Assembly (NCBI RefSeq): GCF_003390845.1
Contig: NZ_QMEK01000006.1
Coordinates: forward strand, 124,001 to 188,000
Origin: Tropicimonas sp. IMCC34043
GTDB taxonomy: Bacteria > Pseudomonadota > Alphaproteobacteria > Rhodobacterales > Rhodobacteraceae
Direction of reading: 5' to 3'
DNA length: 64,000 nt
The number at the start of each line of letters is the position of its first letter. Within the stretch, counting starts at the first letter, position 1. Shown here piece after piece: positions 45,499 to 53,939 of this stretch. The position numbers and the translations under genes were made by a program. A model generated the notes under the pieces. It was given only the letters and a program-made list of their open reading frames with translations, ran no database searches and was not told the origin of the DNA.

Positions 45499-46358
45499 TG
45501 CCTGACCTTCGGATCAAGCCCACCTGGATCGAAAGCTATTTGCGGCACGTCGCCGGGGGCGAGGGCATCCGCGAGATCTCCCGCGCGACCGGCGTCCATC
45601 CGTCGACCGTGTTGCGCCGGGTCCGGCTTTGCGAGGATCTGCAAACCAGTCCGGAATGGTCGCTGGTGTTCGAAGCGCTGATCCGGGCGGCGCAGGCGCC
45701 GGCGAACGGCTTGCCGCGCGGGTATGGGCGCGACGTCCTGTTGCAGATGCTCGGAACGTCGATCGCAGACATGGGCGAGGCACTTGACGCCGTGCGCCAT
45801 GCCGGTGCCGGCGCCGAGATCATCGTGTCGGATCAATACGCGCGTGCGGCGATCATGGCACGCGGCAAAACCTGCGGCGGGGTCGAAAAGCCCGTGGCGC
45901 TCGCGATGGTCCTTCTCGGCCTCGCCGCCGGCGCCGGGGCCGTAGGCGGGATTGCCCGGCTCGTCCTGACGGAAGCGGCGGCAAGTGTCGTCGTCGGGCG
46001 TCCGGCCCGCGCCGCGCCCGTTCCACCGTGCCACGCCGCCCAGCGCCGCACCGGGTTCCGGCGCTGGCCCGAGGGGGCCGAGCGGCTGCGCGCGCAACTC
46101 CCGAGCCGATTGACACATGAACAGCGCGCCGAGGCGTTCCGTCTGGCCGAGGCGTTCGCGCTCGACCCCGAAGACGCCGAGCGGACATTCCCGCGCGACG
46201 TTCTCGGCCGGGATCTGTCGACGGTGCTCAAACGCTACATCGTCGCCGGCGACGGGCTTGAGGAAATCGAGAAGTCCGAGGGTTGGCCCTGCCGGTCGGC
46301 AAAGCTCGTGCTCGCGATCGCCCTCGATCGCCTCGCCGCCTGGCGGTTGGCGCAATGA
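45498..46358 (+). CDS. Helix-turn-helix and DUF6456-like protein
   Basis: 286 residues. An N-terminal helix-turn-helix (IREISRATGVHPSTVLRRVRLCEDL, about 20-45) and a C-terminal segment (GRDLSTVLKRYIVAGDGLEEIEKSEGWPCRSAKLVLAIALDRLAAW) like the DUF6456 domain of alphaproteobacterial replication/cell-cycle regulators. Candidate early transcription or replication regulator of the phage. TGATG coupling with the gene before, ATGA with the gene after. Confidence 0.75.
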   Translation: MPDLRIKPTWIESYLRHVAGGEGIREISRATGVHPSTVLRRVRLCEDLQTSPEWSLVFEALIRAAQAPANGLPRGYGRDVLLQMLGTSIADMGEALDAVRHAGAGAEIIVSDQYARAAIMARGKTCGGVEKPVALAMVLLGLAAGAGAVGGIARLVLTEAAASVVVGRPARAAPVPPCHAAQRRTGFRRWPEGAERLRAQLPSRLTHEQRAEAFRLAEAFALDPEDAERTFPRDVLGRDLSTVLKRYIVAGDGLEEIEKSEGWPCRSAKLVLAIALDRLAAWRLAQ

Positions 46359-46747
46359 ATGCCCCGGCAAAGCGCGCCTGCATGGTCTGCGGCCGGGCCG
46401 AGGCGCCGTGCTTCCTCGGCTGGCCGGGCTTTGCGGCGGCGCATCCGAAGCCAATTCGCGACATGCGCGCGCGCCACGTCGCGGCGTGCCGCAAGGCGGC
46501 CGAGGCCGGACAGCCCGCGCCGAAAGGTCCAGCCGACCGGCTGCGGATCTGCGCGTTCGGTGCCGAGTGCGAGGCGCAGGCAATCGCCCGGATCGAGCGT
46601 GCCGCCGGCGCGCCCTATCCCTTCACACCGCAGAACAAGCCGCTTGCGCCCCGCGTCGCCGAGATCCTCGGCCGACCCTCTGCGCCCGAGCGCCGCCCCG
46701 TTCCCAAAGGTCCCCAACCTGCGCCCCGGCAGGGCGCGCTTCTGTGA
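46355..46747 (+). CDS. Hypothetical protein with CxxC motif
   Basis: 130 residues. CMVC near residue 9, with further Cys at about 19 and 45 and a His between, could form a small zinc site. The C half is Pro/Ala-rich. No family recognised. Confidence 0.62.
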   Translation: MNAPAKRACMVCGRAEAPCFLGWPGFAAAHPKPIRDMRARHVAACRKAAEAGQPAPKGPADRLRICAFGAECEAQAIARIERAAGAPYPFTPQNKPLAPRVAEILGRPSAPERRPVPKGPQPAPRQGALL

Positions 46748-46755
46748 GGTTTCCC

Positions 46756-47394
46756 ATGTCTGACGCTTCGCAACTCCCCGATCACCTGACGCCCACGGCA
46801 ATCTGGACCGGCGGCGGGTTTCTCGACTTCGCCGACCCGCGCCCCGAGGCGATCCGGCTTGCCGACATTGCCGTCGGTCTTGCCATGAAACCGCGATGGG
46901 GCGGCCTTCTGCGCGATGCCTATTCGGTCGCCGAGCATTCGATCGCCGTCGCCCGCGTGGCGCGCCAGATCGCCCCGCCGGCGATGGATCTCGACCGGCT
47001 CGGGCTGCTGGCGCTGATGCACGACGCAACCGAAGCCTTCATGTCGGACGTCTCGACCCCGCTCAAACGGCTTTGCCCCGATTATCGCGAAATCGAGCAC
47101 CGGCTCGACGCCGTGATCGCCCGCCGCTTCGGCCTGACCGAAACCGTCGATCCCGAGACCCTGTGCGACATGCGCATGATCGTTCGCGACGCCGACAGGA
47201 TCGCGCTGTCGTCGGAATGGCATGAGTTCGGCCCGCGCGGCGTCGCGCTTCCCGGCGTCCCCGCGCCCCAGCGAACTGGGGTCTTCCGGTGTCGCTATGA
47301 CGCCGCCTGGTCCTTCGTGACCTTCGCCGCCGAATGGGGGCTCGCCGCGGAACGGGACGCCGCCCTGCGCGCGCTTTGGGAGGTCTCACGATGA
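46756..47394 (+). CDS. HD-domain phosphohydrolase, YfbR-like
   Basis: 212 residues with the HD metal site: AEHSIAVARVA, LMHDATEAFMSDV and a distal Asp in VRDADRIALSSEW. Similar to phage and YfbR-type deoxynucleoside monophosphate phosphohydrolases, which shift nucleotide pools during replication. ATG 46756 has a GTGAGG site. Function by family only. Confidence 0.82.
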   Translation: MSDASQLPDHLTPTAIWTGGGFLDFADPRPEAIRLADIAVGLAMKPRWGGLLRDAYSVAEHSIAVARVARQIAPPAMDLDRLGLLALMHDATEAFMSDVSTPLKRLCPDYREIEHRLDAVIARRFGLTETVDPETLCDMRMIVRDADRIALSSEWHEFGPRGVALPGVPAPQRTGVFRCRYDAAWSFVTFAAEWGLAAERDAALRALWEVSR

Positions 47395-47513
47395 CACCCC
47401 TTCCCGCCGACGTCTTCGATCTCTGGGCGACCCTGTTCGGGCAGCGCGCCGTCGCGGCGCTGTTTGTCCGGCTGTCGCCCGTATCCCACAAATTCCAGCC
47501 GCGGAGGTCCTGA
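47391..47513 (+). CDS. Very small phage protein
   Basis: 40 residues (MTPLPADVFDLWATLFGQRA...), starting ATGA across the HD gene stop. It is in the continuous run of overlapping early genes, which is the main support; no motif. Confidence 0.5.
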   Translation: MTPLPADVFDLWATLFGQRAVAALFVRLSPVSHKFQPRRS

Positions 47514-47514
47514 C

Positions 47515-47775
47515 ATGGCAGCCCGTCCCGCCGTTTCCGTCACGCCGAAGGGCGCAATCCTTCTGGCAATCGGTTCTCACGACATGCTCACGCCCGGCGA
47601 GGCGGCGCGCCTTGCCTCGGACCTGATGCAAGCCGCCGTCGAGGCATCGGGCGTGCGCCCGCCCGATCTGTTCACCGCGAAAGCCGAAGAACCGATCGAG
47701 TTCCGATCCCGCCGCACGCCCGGCTGGGTGCGGATCGGGGAATGTGTCGACGCCTTCCGCGCCGGCTGCGTGTGA
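47515..47775 (+). CDS. Hypothetical phage protein
   Basis: 86 residues with a GCGGAGG site. Contains TPGEAARLASDLMQAAVEASG; no family recognised. Ends five bases before the primase gene. Confidence 0.65.
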   Translation: MAARPAVSVTPKGAILLAIGSHDMLTPGEAARLASDLMQAAVEASGVRPPDLFTAKAEEPIEFRSRRTPGWVRIGECVDAFRAGCV

Positions 47776-47779
47776 TCCC

Positions 47780-48934
47780 ATGGCGCTGTCCGACGACGTG
47801 AAAGCGGCGGTCTCGCTGTGGGCCGAGGCCGACAGGGTTGTGACATGGGACCGGCACAAATCCGCGCCGGACCGCGGCGACTGGTGGGCGCCATGCCCGC
47901 TGCACGGCGAGGACACGGCGTCGTTTCACGTCACCGAAAAGGGCGGCAAGGGCGGGGTCTTCCACTGCTTCGGCTGCGGCGCGAAGGGCAGCGTGATCGA
48001 CTTCGTGATGGCCCGCGACGGGCTCGGCTTTGTCGAGGCGGTCAAGCATCTGTCCGACGGCGAGGGGTTGGCGCGCAAGCCTGACCCCGAGCGCGCCCGC
48101 CGACTCGAGTCCGAGCGCCGCGCCCGGCGCGCGGCGGCCGAGGCTGCGGCGGGACGCGAGGCGCGCCGCCGGCTCGATCTGGCCTGGACGATCTGGCGCG
48201 CGGCCTCGGCCGACGATCCCCGCCTTGCCGCCTATCTGGCGGGCCGTGGCGTCCGGCTCGATCCGATCGGCGGCGTGCCGCCCTCGCTGCGGTTGCACGC
48301 CGATCTGACGGCCTTCTCGCCCTCGGGCGAGGTCCTTCACCGCGGCCCCGCAATGGTCGCGTTCATCGGCCGGCGCCGGTTCTTCGGCGTGCACCGGACA
48401 TGGGTCGACGGCCCGGCCCGGGCGCGCGATGCGGCCGGCCGCAAGGTGCCGAAACAGATGCTTGGCCTGACCGGCGAGATTTTTGGGCAGCCGATCATGC
48501 TGACGCCCGGCGGTGGCGATCTGATGATCGTCGGCGAGGGGATCGAGACGACGCTTGCCGGGCTGTCGGCATGGCGGCTGCGCTTTCCCGCGGCGCAGGT
48601 CTCGGCCGAATGCGCCATGACGCTCGGCGCGCTCGCCGGCCCCGAGGATCACGCGCACCGCCCCGGAAGGCCCGGCCGAAGCGGCAAGCCGTTGCCGTCG
48701 CCGCGCCCCGATTTCAGCGCCGCCCGACCCGGATGGCTGCCGCCAGAAGGCACCGCCGAGGCGATCATTCTCGCCGATCCGTCGACGAAATGCCCCGAAA
48801 CCGCCCGGCTCCATGCGGAGCGGGCGCAAGCGAAAACCGCCCGCCACGTCCGCCGGGTGCGCCTCGCCGTCCCGCGTGGGCGGTGGGATCACGACGACGA
48901 TTTCGCGGACCTTGCCAAGCTTGGAGAGTTTTAA
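47780..48934 (+). CDS. Phage primase with CHC2 zinc finger and Toprim domain
   Basis: 384 residues. The zinc finger (about 38-70) has CPLHGEDTASFHV..FHCFGCGAKGSVIDFV. An Arg/Ala-rich linker (100-140) precedes the Toprim core LMIVGEGIETTLAGLSAW (about 245-262). Makes primers or acts as a helicase-primase part at phage replication. A second replication ATPase (D5 type) lies 3 kb downstream. Confidence 0.88.
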   Translation: MALSDDVKAAVSLWAEADRVVTWDRHKSAPDRGDWWAPCPLHGEDTASFHVTEKGGKGGVFHCFGCGAKGSVIDFVMARDGLGFVEAVKHLSDGEGLARKPDPERARRLESERRARRAAAEAAAGREARRRLDLAWTIWRAASADDPRLAAYLAGRGVRLDPIGGVPPSLRLHADLTAFSPSGEVLHRGPAMVAFIGRRRFFGVHRTWVDGPARARDAAGRKVPKQMLGLTGEIFGQPIMLTPGGGDLMIVGEGIETTLAGLSAWRLRFPAAQVSAECAMTLGALAGPEDHAHRPGRPGRSGKPLPSPRPDFSAARPGWLPPEGTAEAIILADPSTKCPETARLHAERAQAKTARHVRRVRLAVPRGRWDHDDDFADLAKLGEF

Positions 48935-49186
48935 ATGGGAACCCACGTGTTTCACAGACCGATCCCGCGCGCGGCCGGAACCGACTGGCGCGCCTTGACG
49001 GGCTATCCTCCGGAACGGCTTGAGGCGGCAAGAAAATGTCTCGAAATCGCGGCACGGCTTCTCGATCGGGAGGCCGATTGCCGCCGCCGTGGCTGGAACG
49101 CCGAGGCCGATCTTTGCAGCGAACTTGCCGGGCTCTGCGGCGATCTTGGCGACAGGATCGTCGGTGTTCGGGGGCGCGGCCAATGA
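48935..49186 (+). CDS. Hypothetical phage protein
   Basis: 83 residues, helical (LEAARKCLEIAARLLDREADCRRRGWNAEADLCSELAGLCG), with four Cys. It starts at the base after the primase stop codon. Unknown. Confidence 0.62.
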   Translation: MGTHVFHRPIPRAAGTDWRALTGYPPERLEAARKCLEIAARLLDREADCRRRGWNAEADLCSELAGLCGDLGDRIVGVRGRGQ

Positions 49187-49551
49187 CGGCGCTCGTCGAT
49201 CTGTTGGGGGTCGATCCGCTCGGCTTCCCCTGCATTCCGGCGGGCAACCTCGGCGCTGCATTCGCGCGGGCCGACAAGCCCGTGATGGCGCCGCGGACCT
49301 GTGCGACGGGGTTCGAGCCCGAGACGCCGGGCGCGCTGGCGGCCTTGCTGCGGCATGATCCGGACCGCGAGGAATGGGTGCAATTCGTGATGCGCCGGCG
49401 GCATCTGTGGGGCGAGGCGACGTTCGTCGCCCCGCGCCACGGGGTCTGCGCCCCGTACATTCCCGACACGCCGGCACCGGCGGCAGCCGTCCTTCTGCTG
49501 TCCGCGCTGCTGTTCGTCGCCCTGTTGCGTCGCGGGGTGCGTCATGGGTAA
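49183..49551 (+). CDS. Hypothetical phage protein with C-terminal helix
   Basis: 122 residues; a C-terminal membrane helix APAAAVLLLSALLFVALLRRG. Overlaps neighbours by four and eight bases. Unknown function. Confidence 0.62.
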   Translation: MTALVDLLGVDPLGFPCIPAGNLGAAFARADKPVMAPRTCATGFEPETPGALAALLRHDPDREEWVQFVMRRRHLWGEATFVAPRHGVCAPYIPDTPAPAAAVLLLSALLFVALLRRGVRHG

Positions 49552-50119
49552 GCGATCGAGCTTTGCGCGACGCCCGCGCGACTTCTATCCGACCCCGCTC
49601 GACGCGATCCGGCCACTTTGCCCGTGGCTGCCGCGTGGCGCGCGATATGTCGAGCCCTGCGCCGGCGCCGGCGATCTGGTCGCCGGCCTGCGAGCGCTAC
49701 GCCCGGACGTCCGGTGCGTCCATGCCTCCGACATTGAACCGAAGGCGCCCGGCATTGGCCGGGCGGATCTCGGCGCGCCGATGCCGCTCGCCGATGTTGA
49801 TTTCTTCATCACGAATGGCCCATGGCCACGGCCGGGCGGCTTTGGCGAGCCGGTGCTCGGGCAGATCCGGCATTTCACGGCCTTCCGGCCTGTGTGGCTG
49901 TTGCTGGCAAGCGACTTCGCGTTCAACGGATATTTCGGCGAGGTCGAAGCGATTTGCCGGACGATCGTCGCCGTCGGCCGCGTGTCATGGGAGGGCAACG
50001 GGCAGGCCGGAAAGGAAAACGCGGCGTGGTATCTGTTCGACGCCGCACACCGCGACGGCCCGTCCTTCAAGGGGCGATCGCCTGACCATGCGGCACGGCT
50101 CGACGGGGGTCCGGCATGA
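49544..50119 (+). CDS. Phage DNA N6-adenine methyltransferase-like protein
   Basis: 191 residues. FYPTPLDAIRPL, SAM loop VEPCAGAGDLVAGL and the catalytic-type FITNGPW place it among small phage adenine methyltransferases, although the usual NPPW is NGPW, so activity is uncertain. Overlaps the cytosine methyltransferase gene by four bases. Confidence 0.75.
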   Translation: MGKRSSFARRPRDFYPTPLDAIRPLCPWLPRGARYVEPCAGAGDLVAGLRALRPDVRCVHASDIEPKAPGIGRADLGAPMPLADVDFFITNGPWPRPGGFGEPVLGQIRHFTAFRPVWLLLASDFAFNGYFGEVEAICRTIVAVGRVSWEGNGQAGKENAAWYLFDAAHRDGPSFKGRSPDHAARLDGGPA

Positions 50120-51540
50120 CGGATTTCCGCAACCTTCCACTTCCGGCGTTTCCGGTCGGCGCGACACTCTGTTCCGGCATCGGAGCGCCGGAAGAAGCCT
50201 GCCCTGAAATCGACTGGCGGTTTGCGTCCGAGATCGCAGTATTTCCCCGGGCTGTCCTGATGCAGCGTTTCGGGTTCTCCGACCCGGCCGGGCACAATCA
50301 GGGCGAGCGCCTGTTGTGGGGCGACATGGCCGGGGTAAGCCCCGAGACATTCCGCGCGCACGGCTTGCCGCTGCCCGACGTCCTGGTCGCCGGGACGCCC
50401 TGTCAGGCGTTTTCGCTCGCCGGGCACCGCGCCGGGCTCGACGATCCGCGCGGCAACCTTACCCTGAAATACGTGGAAATCTGCCATGCCATCCAAGACG
50501 CAAAACCCGACGGGCGACTCTTCACGGTCTGGGAAAACGTGCCCGGCGTCCTCTCTGACCGGACAAACGCCTTCGGCTGTTTGCTGGCCGGACTCGTCGG
50601 CGGCGACGAACCATTGCGAACACCTGACGGCAAGAGCTGGCCCGGTGCGGGCATGGTTGCCGGGCCGCGCGGGCGCGCCGCGTGGATTGTTCGCGACGCT
50701 CAACGTTTCGGATGCGCCCAACGCCGCCGCCGCGTGTTCCTTGTCGCAAGTCTTGGAGACGGGCCAGATCCCGCCGCAGTACTATTTGAGCGCGACGGCC
50801 TGCGCGGGGATTCTGAGGCGCGCCGAACGGCGCGGAAAGCGGCTGCATCCGCTGTTGCGCGCGGCGCTGGAATCGGTCGCGAGATCGGCCCCGCCGGCGT
50901 GATCTCGACGTCCGGCGAGGTTTCGCACTGCCTCAATGCTGGCGGAATGGGGCGGATCGGCCTGGAATCCGAAACGATGGTCGCGTTTTCATCGAAGGAT
51001 TACGGCGCCGATGCGCACGAAACGCTTGCACCGACGCTGCGGGCTGGCGGGCATACGTCGAGCCATGCAAACGCCGGGATTCCGCCGGCGATTGCCGGTG
51101 TCATCCCCTTCGATACAACGCAGGTCACAAGTCCGATCAACCGGACGCGAACAGTTCCCGACGCGCCCTGTCACACCCTTGCATCGGGAGGGCATCCACC
51201 GGCCGTCTCCTATTCTGCAACGGTCTCGCCTACATTGCGGGCTGGCGGAAACCGCACCGGCGGCGACCGTCCGCCCGGCACCGACGTCGATACGTGCGAT
51301 TCCCTGATCGTTGAGGCGCCCCATTTTTTCGTCCGCCGCCTGATGCCGGTCGAATGTCACAGGCTGCAAGGCTTTCCCGACGATCATTGCGCAATCGAGT
51401 GGCGCGGAAAGGTTGCGCCGGACGGGTTGCAATACAAGGCATTGGGCAATTCGATGGCGGTCCCGGTGATGCGCTGGATTCTCGCCCGCGCGCTCGGTTT
51501 GCCGCATGAGCTCCGGCCCTTCACCGGCGGGCCGGTGTGA
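50116..51540 (+). CDS. DNA (cytosine-5) methyltransferase
   Basis: 474 residues with all C5 motifs: I ATLCSGIGAPEEA, IV GTPCQAFSLAGHR (nucleophile Cys96), VI WENVPG, VIII QRFGCAQRRRRVFLV, IX RRLMPVECHRLQGFPDD, X YKALGNSMAVPV. The target-recognition region holds two similar TLRAGG segments. No restriction endonuclease partner is adjacent, so it probably shields phage DNA from host restriction or marks it for packaging/expression. Confidence 0.93.
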   Translation: MTDFRNLPLPAFPVGATLCSGIGAPEEACPEIDWRFASEIAVFPRAVLMQRFGFSDPAGHNQGERLLWGDMAGVSPETFRAHGLPLPDVLVAGTPCQAFSLAGHRAGLDDPRGNLTLKYVEICHAIQDAKPDGRLFTVWENVPGVLSDRTNAFGCLLAGLVGGDEPLRTPDGKSWPGAGMVAGPRGRAAWIVRDAQRFGCAQRRRRVFLVASLGDGPDPAAVLFERDGLRGDSEARRTARKAAASAVARGAGIGREIGPAGVISTSGEVSHCLNAGGMGRIGLESETMVAFSSKDYGADAHETLAPTLRAGGHTSSHANAGIPPAIAGVIPFDTTQVTSPINRTRTVPDAPCHTLASGGHPPAVSYSATVSPTLRAGGNRTGGDRPPGTDVDTCDSLIVEAPHFFVRRLMPVECHRLQGFPDDHCAIEWRGKVAPDGLQYKALGNSMAVPVMRWILARALGLPHELRPFTGGPV

Positions 51541-51541
51541 C

Positions 51542-51847
51542 GTGGGCCGGCGTGAGAGGATCGCGGCGAAGATCGCCGCCCGCACCGTCTGCGTCGCGGA
51601 AACCGGGTGCCTTGTCTGGACCGGGCCGACGTCCGGCGGCGGCCGGGGCGGCGGGTATCCGAGGATGAGCATGGACGGCGCGACGGTCGCCGTTCACCGC
51701 GCGAACTGGATCAACGAAAACGGGATCATCCCGCCCGGCAAGCAACTGGACCACGTTTGCCGCAACAGGCTTTGCGTCGCGGTTGAACACCTTGAGCTGG
51801 TGACGCCGCGCGAGAACTGCCGCCGCCGCGAGGCTGCGAAGGGGTAG
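51542..51847 (+). CDS. HNH endonuclease-like protein
   Basis: 101 residues: ETGCLVWTGPTSGGGRGGGYPRMSMDG..VHRANW and LDHVCRNRLCVAVEHLELVT, the HNH zinc-finger nuclease fold often found in phages. GTG 51542 (MGRRERIAAKIA) is chosen as it fits small HNH starts; ATG 51506 would overlap the methyltransferase gene by 35 bases. Confidence 0.78.
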   Translation: MGRRERIAAKIAARTVCVAETGCLVWTGPTSGGGRGGGYPRMSMDGATVAVHRANWINENGIIPPGKQLDHVCRNRLCVAVEHLELVTPRENCRRREAAKG

Positions 51848-51849
51848 GA

Positions 51850-53511
51850 ATGGGAATTGCCGACGACATGCTCGCCGAGGTCCGCGCGGCGGCCCTCACG
51901 ATGCCCGAACGCCTTGAACTTGAACTGAACGATTCCGACAATGGCGCCCGGCTTCTCGCCGTCTATGGCGACGATCTGGTGTTCGTCGATGGCAAGGGCT
52001 GGGCGGTGTGGGACGGGAAACGATTTTCATTCCGCTCGGGGGCGCTTGCCGCGATGGAAATGGCCGACAAGCTGCGTGAGATCGTTGTCGAGGAGGCAAT
52101 GTTCGCCCGGCGCAGCGCCGAGTTTTCGGATTGGGAGGTCGCCAAGTTCAGGGCCGAGGAAGCCAAGAAACGAACGCCGGCCTTTTTCGCCACAGACGAA
52201 GACGCGCGCGACGCCATGCGCGCCGAGCTTTCCAGCCGGCTCAAGGCGCACGCCACGAAATGCGGAAATCTCGACAAGCAGAAAAAGGCGCTTGAGGCGT
52301 GCGAATGGCGCCGCAGGGCGGAAATCGACGACATGGATTCCGACCCCTACGCCTTCGTTTGCGAGAACGGGCAGATCGACCTTCGCGCCGCGGCCAGATT
52401 CAAGCGCACGCCCGGCATGAGCCACGCCGAGGTCGCGGCCGAGCGGGCAAGGTGGCTGCGCGCGACCGACCGTTCCGCCCTGCCCTCGCGCTGTGCCGGC
52501 GTTCCGTTCGATCCGTCTGCGAAATGCCCGCAATGGGAGGCGGCAATCGAACTGATCCTGCCGGTTCCCGAGATCCGGGCTTGCGCGCAGCGGATCTTCG
52601 GCGCCTGCCTGCTGGGCGAGAACACGGCGCAAATCTGCGTCCTGCTGCGCGGCCCGGGCGGCAACGGCAAGTCGACGGTTCTCAATCTGCTGCAACACGT
52701 CCTCGGCAACCGGGACGGATACGCGGCCGCCTGCAAGGTCGAAATGTTTCTCGACGTCGGCAAGGAAAGCTCGGGCGGCCCGACAGCCGAGGAAATCCAC
52801 CTTCCCGGCGCGCGCGCCTATATCGCGACCGAGCCGGCCGCGCGCGACGTGCTGTCGGCGAAAAAGATCAAGGGCCTGACGGGCGGCGACCGGCGCATGT
52901 CGCGCGGCCTCAATTCGCCGTTCTTCTTCTGGACGCCGCGGGGCATTCCGCTGATCTCCTGCAACCGGACACCGAAGATCAAGGACGAAGACGAAGGGAC
53001 GAAGCGGCGGCTTGTCTTCCTGCCCTTCGACGTCAACCTGCGTGCCCTGCCGATCGAGAAACAGCGCCCGCAAGCCGAGGTCGAGGCGGCGCTCCGCGCC
53101 GAGGGATCGGGCATCCTGAATTGGCTTCTCGACGGCTTTGCCGCCTTCGTGGCCCGAGGCGTCGACATGCCCGAGCAAATGAAGACACTCAAGGCGAGCC
53201 TGCTTGAAAGCGCCGATCCCGTTGGCGTCTTCATCGCCGAAATGACCACGCCAAGCGCGAAGGACCGGCTCAACGTGACCGAGTTCTACAAGGTTTATGA
53301 GCGCTGGTGCGACGTCGAGGGCCGCGCGCTCTATCAGCCGAAGACCGTCGGCGACGTGATGGTCGAAAAGGGATTCGAGCGCACGAAATACTGCGGCCGA
53401 TCGTGCTGGCGGGGCCTGTCCTGGTCGGAGCTGGCGCGCGATCTGGTGCGCGAGGTTCTGGATTACGACCCGGCACCGCCGCCCGAGGAACCGGAACAGC
53501 CGCCGTTCTAG
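51850..53511 (+). CDS. D5/P4-type primase-helicase
   Basis: 553 residues. Superfamily 3 helicase core with Walker A GPGGNGKST (about 268-276), Walker B region ARAYIATEPA, and LISCNRTPKIKDEDEGTKRRLVFLPF (sensor). N-terminal D5-type region before it; a P4-alpha-like winged domain is expected at the C end (LNVTEFYKVYERWCDVEG). Such proteins open phage origins and unwind DNA. An iteron-like array follows directly, so this is the probable initiator. Confidence 0.9.
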   Translation: MGIADDMLAEVRAAALTMPERLELELNDSDNGARLLAVYGDDLVFVDGKGWAVWDGKRFSFRSGALAAMEMADKLREIVVEEAMFARRSAEFSDWEVAKFRAEEAKKRTPAFFATDEDARDAMRAELSSRLKAHATKCGNLDKQKKALEACEWRRRAEIDDMDSDPYAFVCENGQIDLRAAARFKRTPGMSHAEVAAERARWLRATDRSALPSRCAGVPFDPSAKCPQWEAAIELILPVPEIRACAQRIFGACLLGENTAQICVLLRGPGGNGKSTVLNLLQHVLGNRDGYAAACKVEMFLDVGKESSGGPTAEEIHLPGARAYIATEPAARDVLSAKKIKGLTGGDRRMSRGLNSPFFFWTPRGIPLISCNRTPKIKDEDEGTKRRLVFLPFDVNLRALPIEKQRPQAEVEAALRAEGSGILNWLLDGFAAFVARGVDMPEQMKTLKASLLESADPVGVFIAEMTTPSAKDRLNVTEFYKVYERWCDVEGRALYQPKTVGDVMVEKGFERTKYCGRSCWRGLSWSELARDLVREVLDYDPAPPPEEPEQPPF

Positions 53512-53939
53512 GGGGCCGGGATGATTTGTTGCCTCCCCGCGCCCCTGTGGCCCGCGAGCCGCCTCCCTTGCCGCCCCTTGCCCACGGCCCTCCCGCGCGC
53601 CCCGCGCCCCGCGTTTGGGGATCTGGGGAGGGGCTTCCCCAAACCTCCCCAAAAGGGAGCGGGGGAAGGGGAAGCGGACGCCGCCTTGTCGGCGGCGACG
53701 CCATTCCCGGGCGGAAATGTTGCAAAATTGCCCAGCGCTTCGTTCGGCTACCTCCCTAACCTCCCCAACACTTCCCCAACTTTTTCTCTCCTAACTTATT
53801 GAAAAATAACAACCTAGGGAGGTTAGGGAAGTTAGGGAGGCTACAACGCACATTAAAAACTTTGCTGACACTGAAAATTCTGAGGAATGGAAAATGGCTT
53901 CCCTTCCTCCCCAACCTCCCCAGATCGAGGAAAGAGACC
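53512..53939. other. Candidate replication origin with iterons
   Basis: 428 bases with no convincing gene. Ten copies of a 9-base unit (C C/T TCCC C/T AA) are visible. Five on the plus strand at 53634, 53644, 53751, 53760 and 53771 face three tandem reversed copies (53814-53840) across AT-rich DNA (53781-53813), and two more copies lie at 53906 and 53915. Direct plus inverted iterons around an AT-rich core behind a helicase gene fit a phage origin. Confidence 0.6.
53751..53840. repeat. Iteron core with AT-rich centre
   Basis: CCTCCCTAA, CCTCCCCAA and CTTCCCCAA (53751-53779), then 34 AT-rich bases, then CTAGGGAGG, TTAGGGAAG, TTAGGGAGG in tandem (53814-53840). The arms can also pair as a long imperfect hairpin. 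Confidence 0.65.

Noticed and set aside
53521-53802. 93-residue frame in the iteron region
   Set aside because: Pro-rich translation of the repeats, no ribosome site, no motif; the repeats explain the sequence better.
53814-53840. TTAGGG-like runs as telomere or linear phage end
   Set aside because: The units are 9 bases, occur in both orientations around an AT-rich core and sit inside the prophage; an iteron array is a better fit.
53799-53939. Longer start (TTG 53799) for the 53940 gene
   Set aside because: The extra residues are translated iterons (GRLGKLGRL), while the ATG at 53940 has a good ribosome site.
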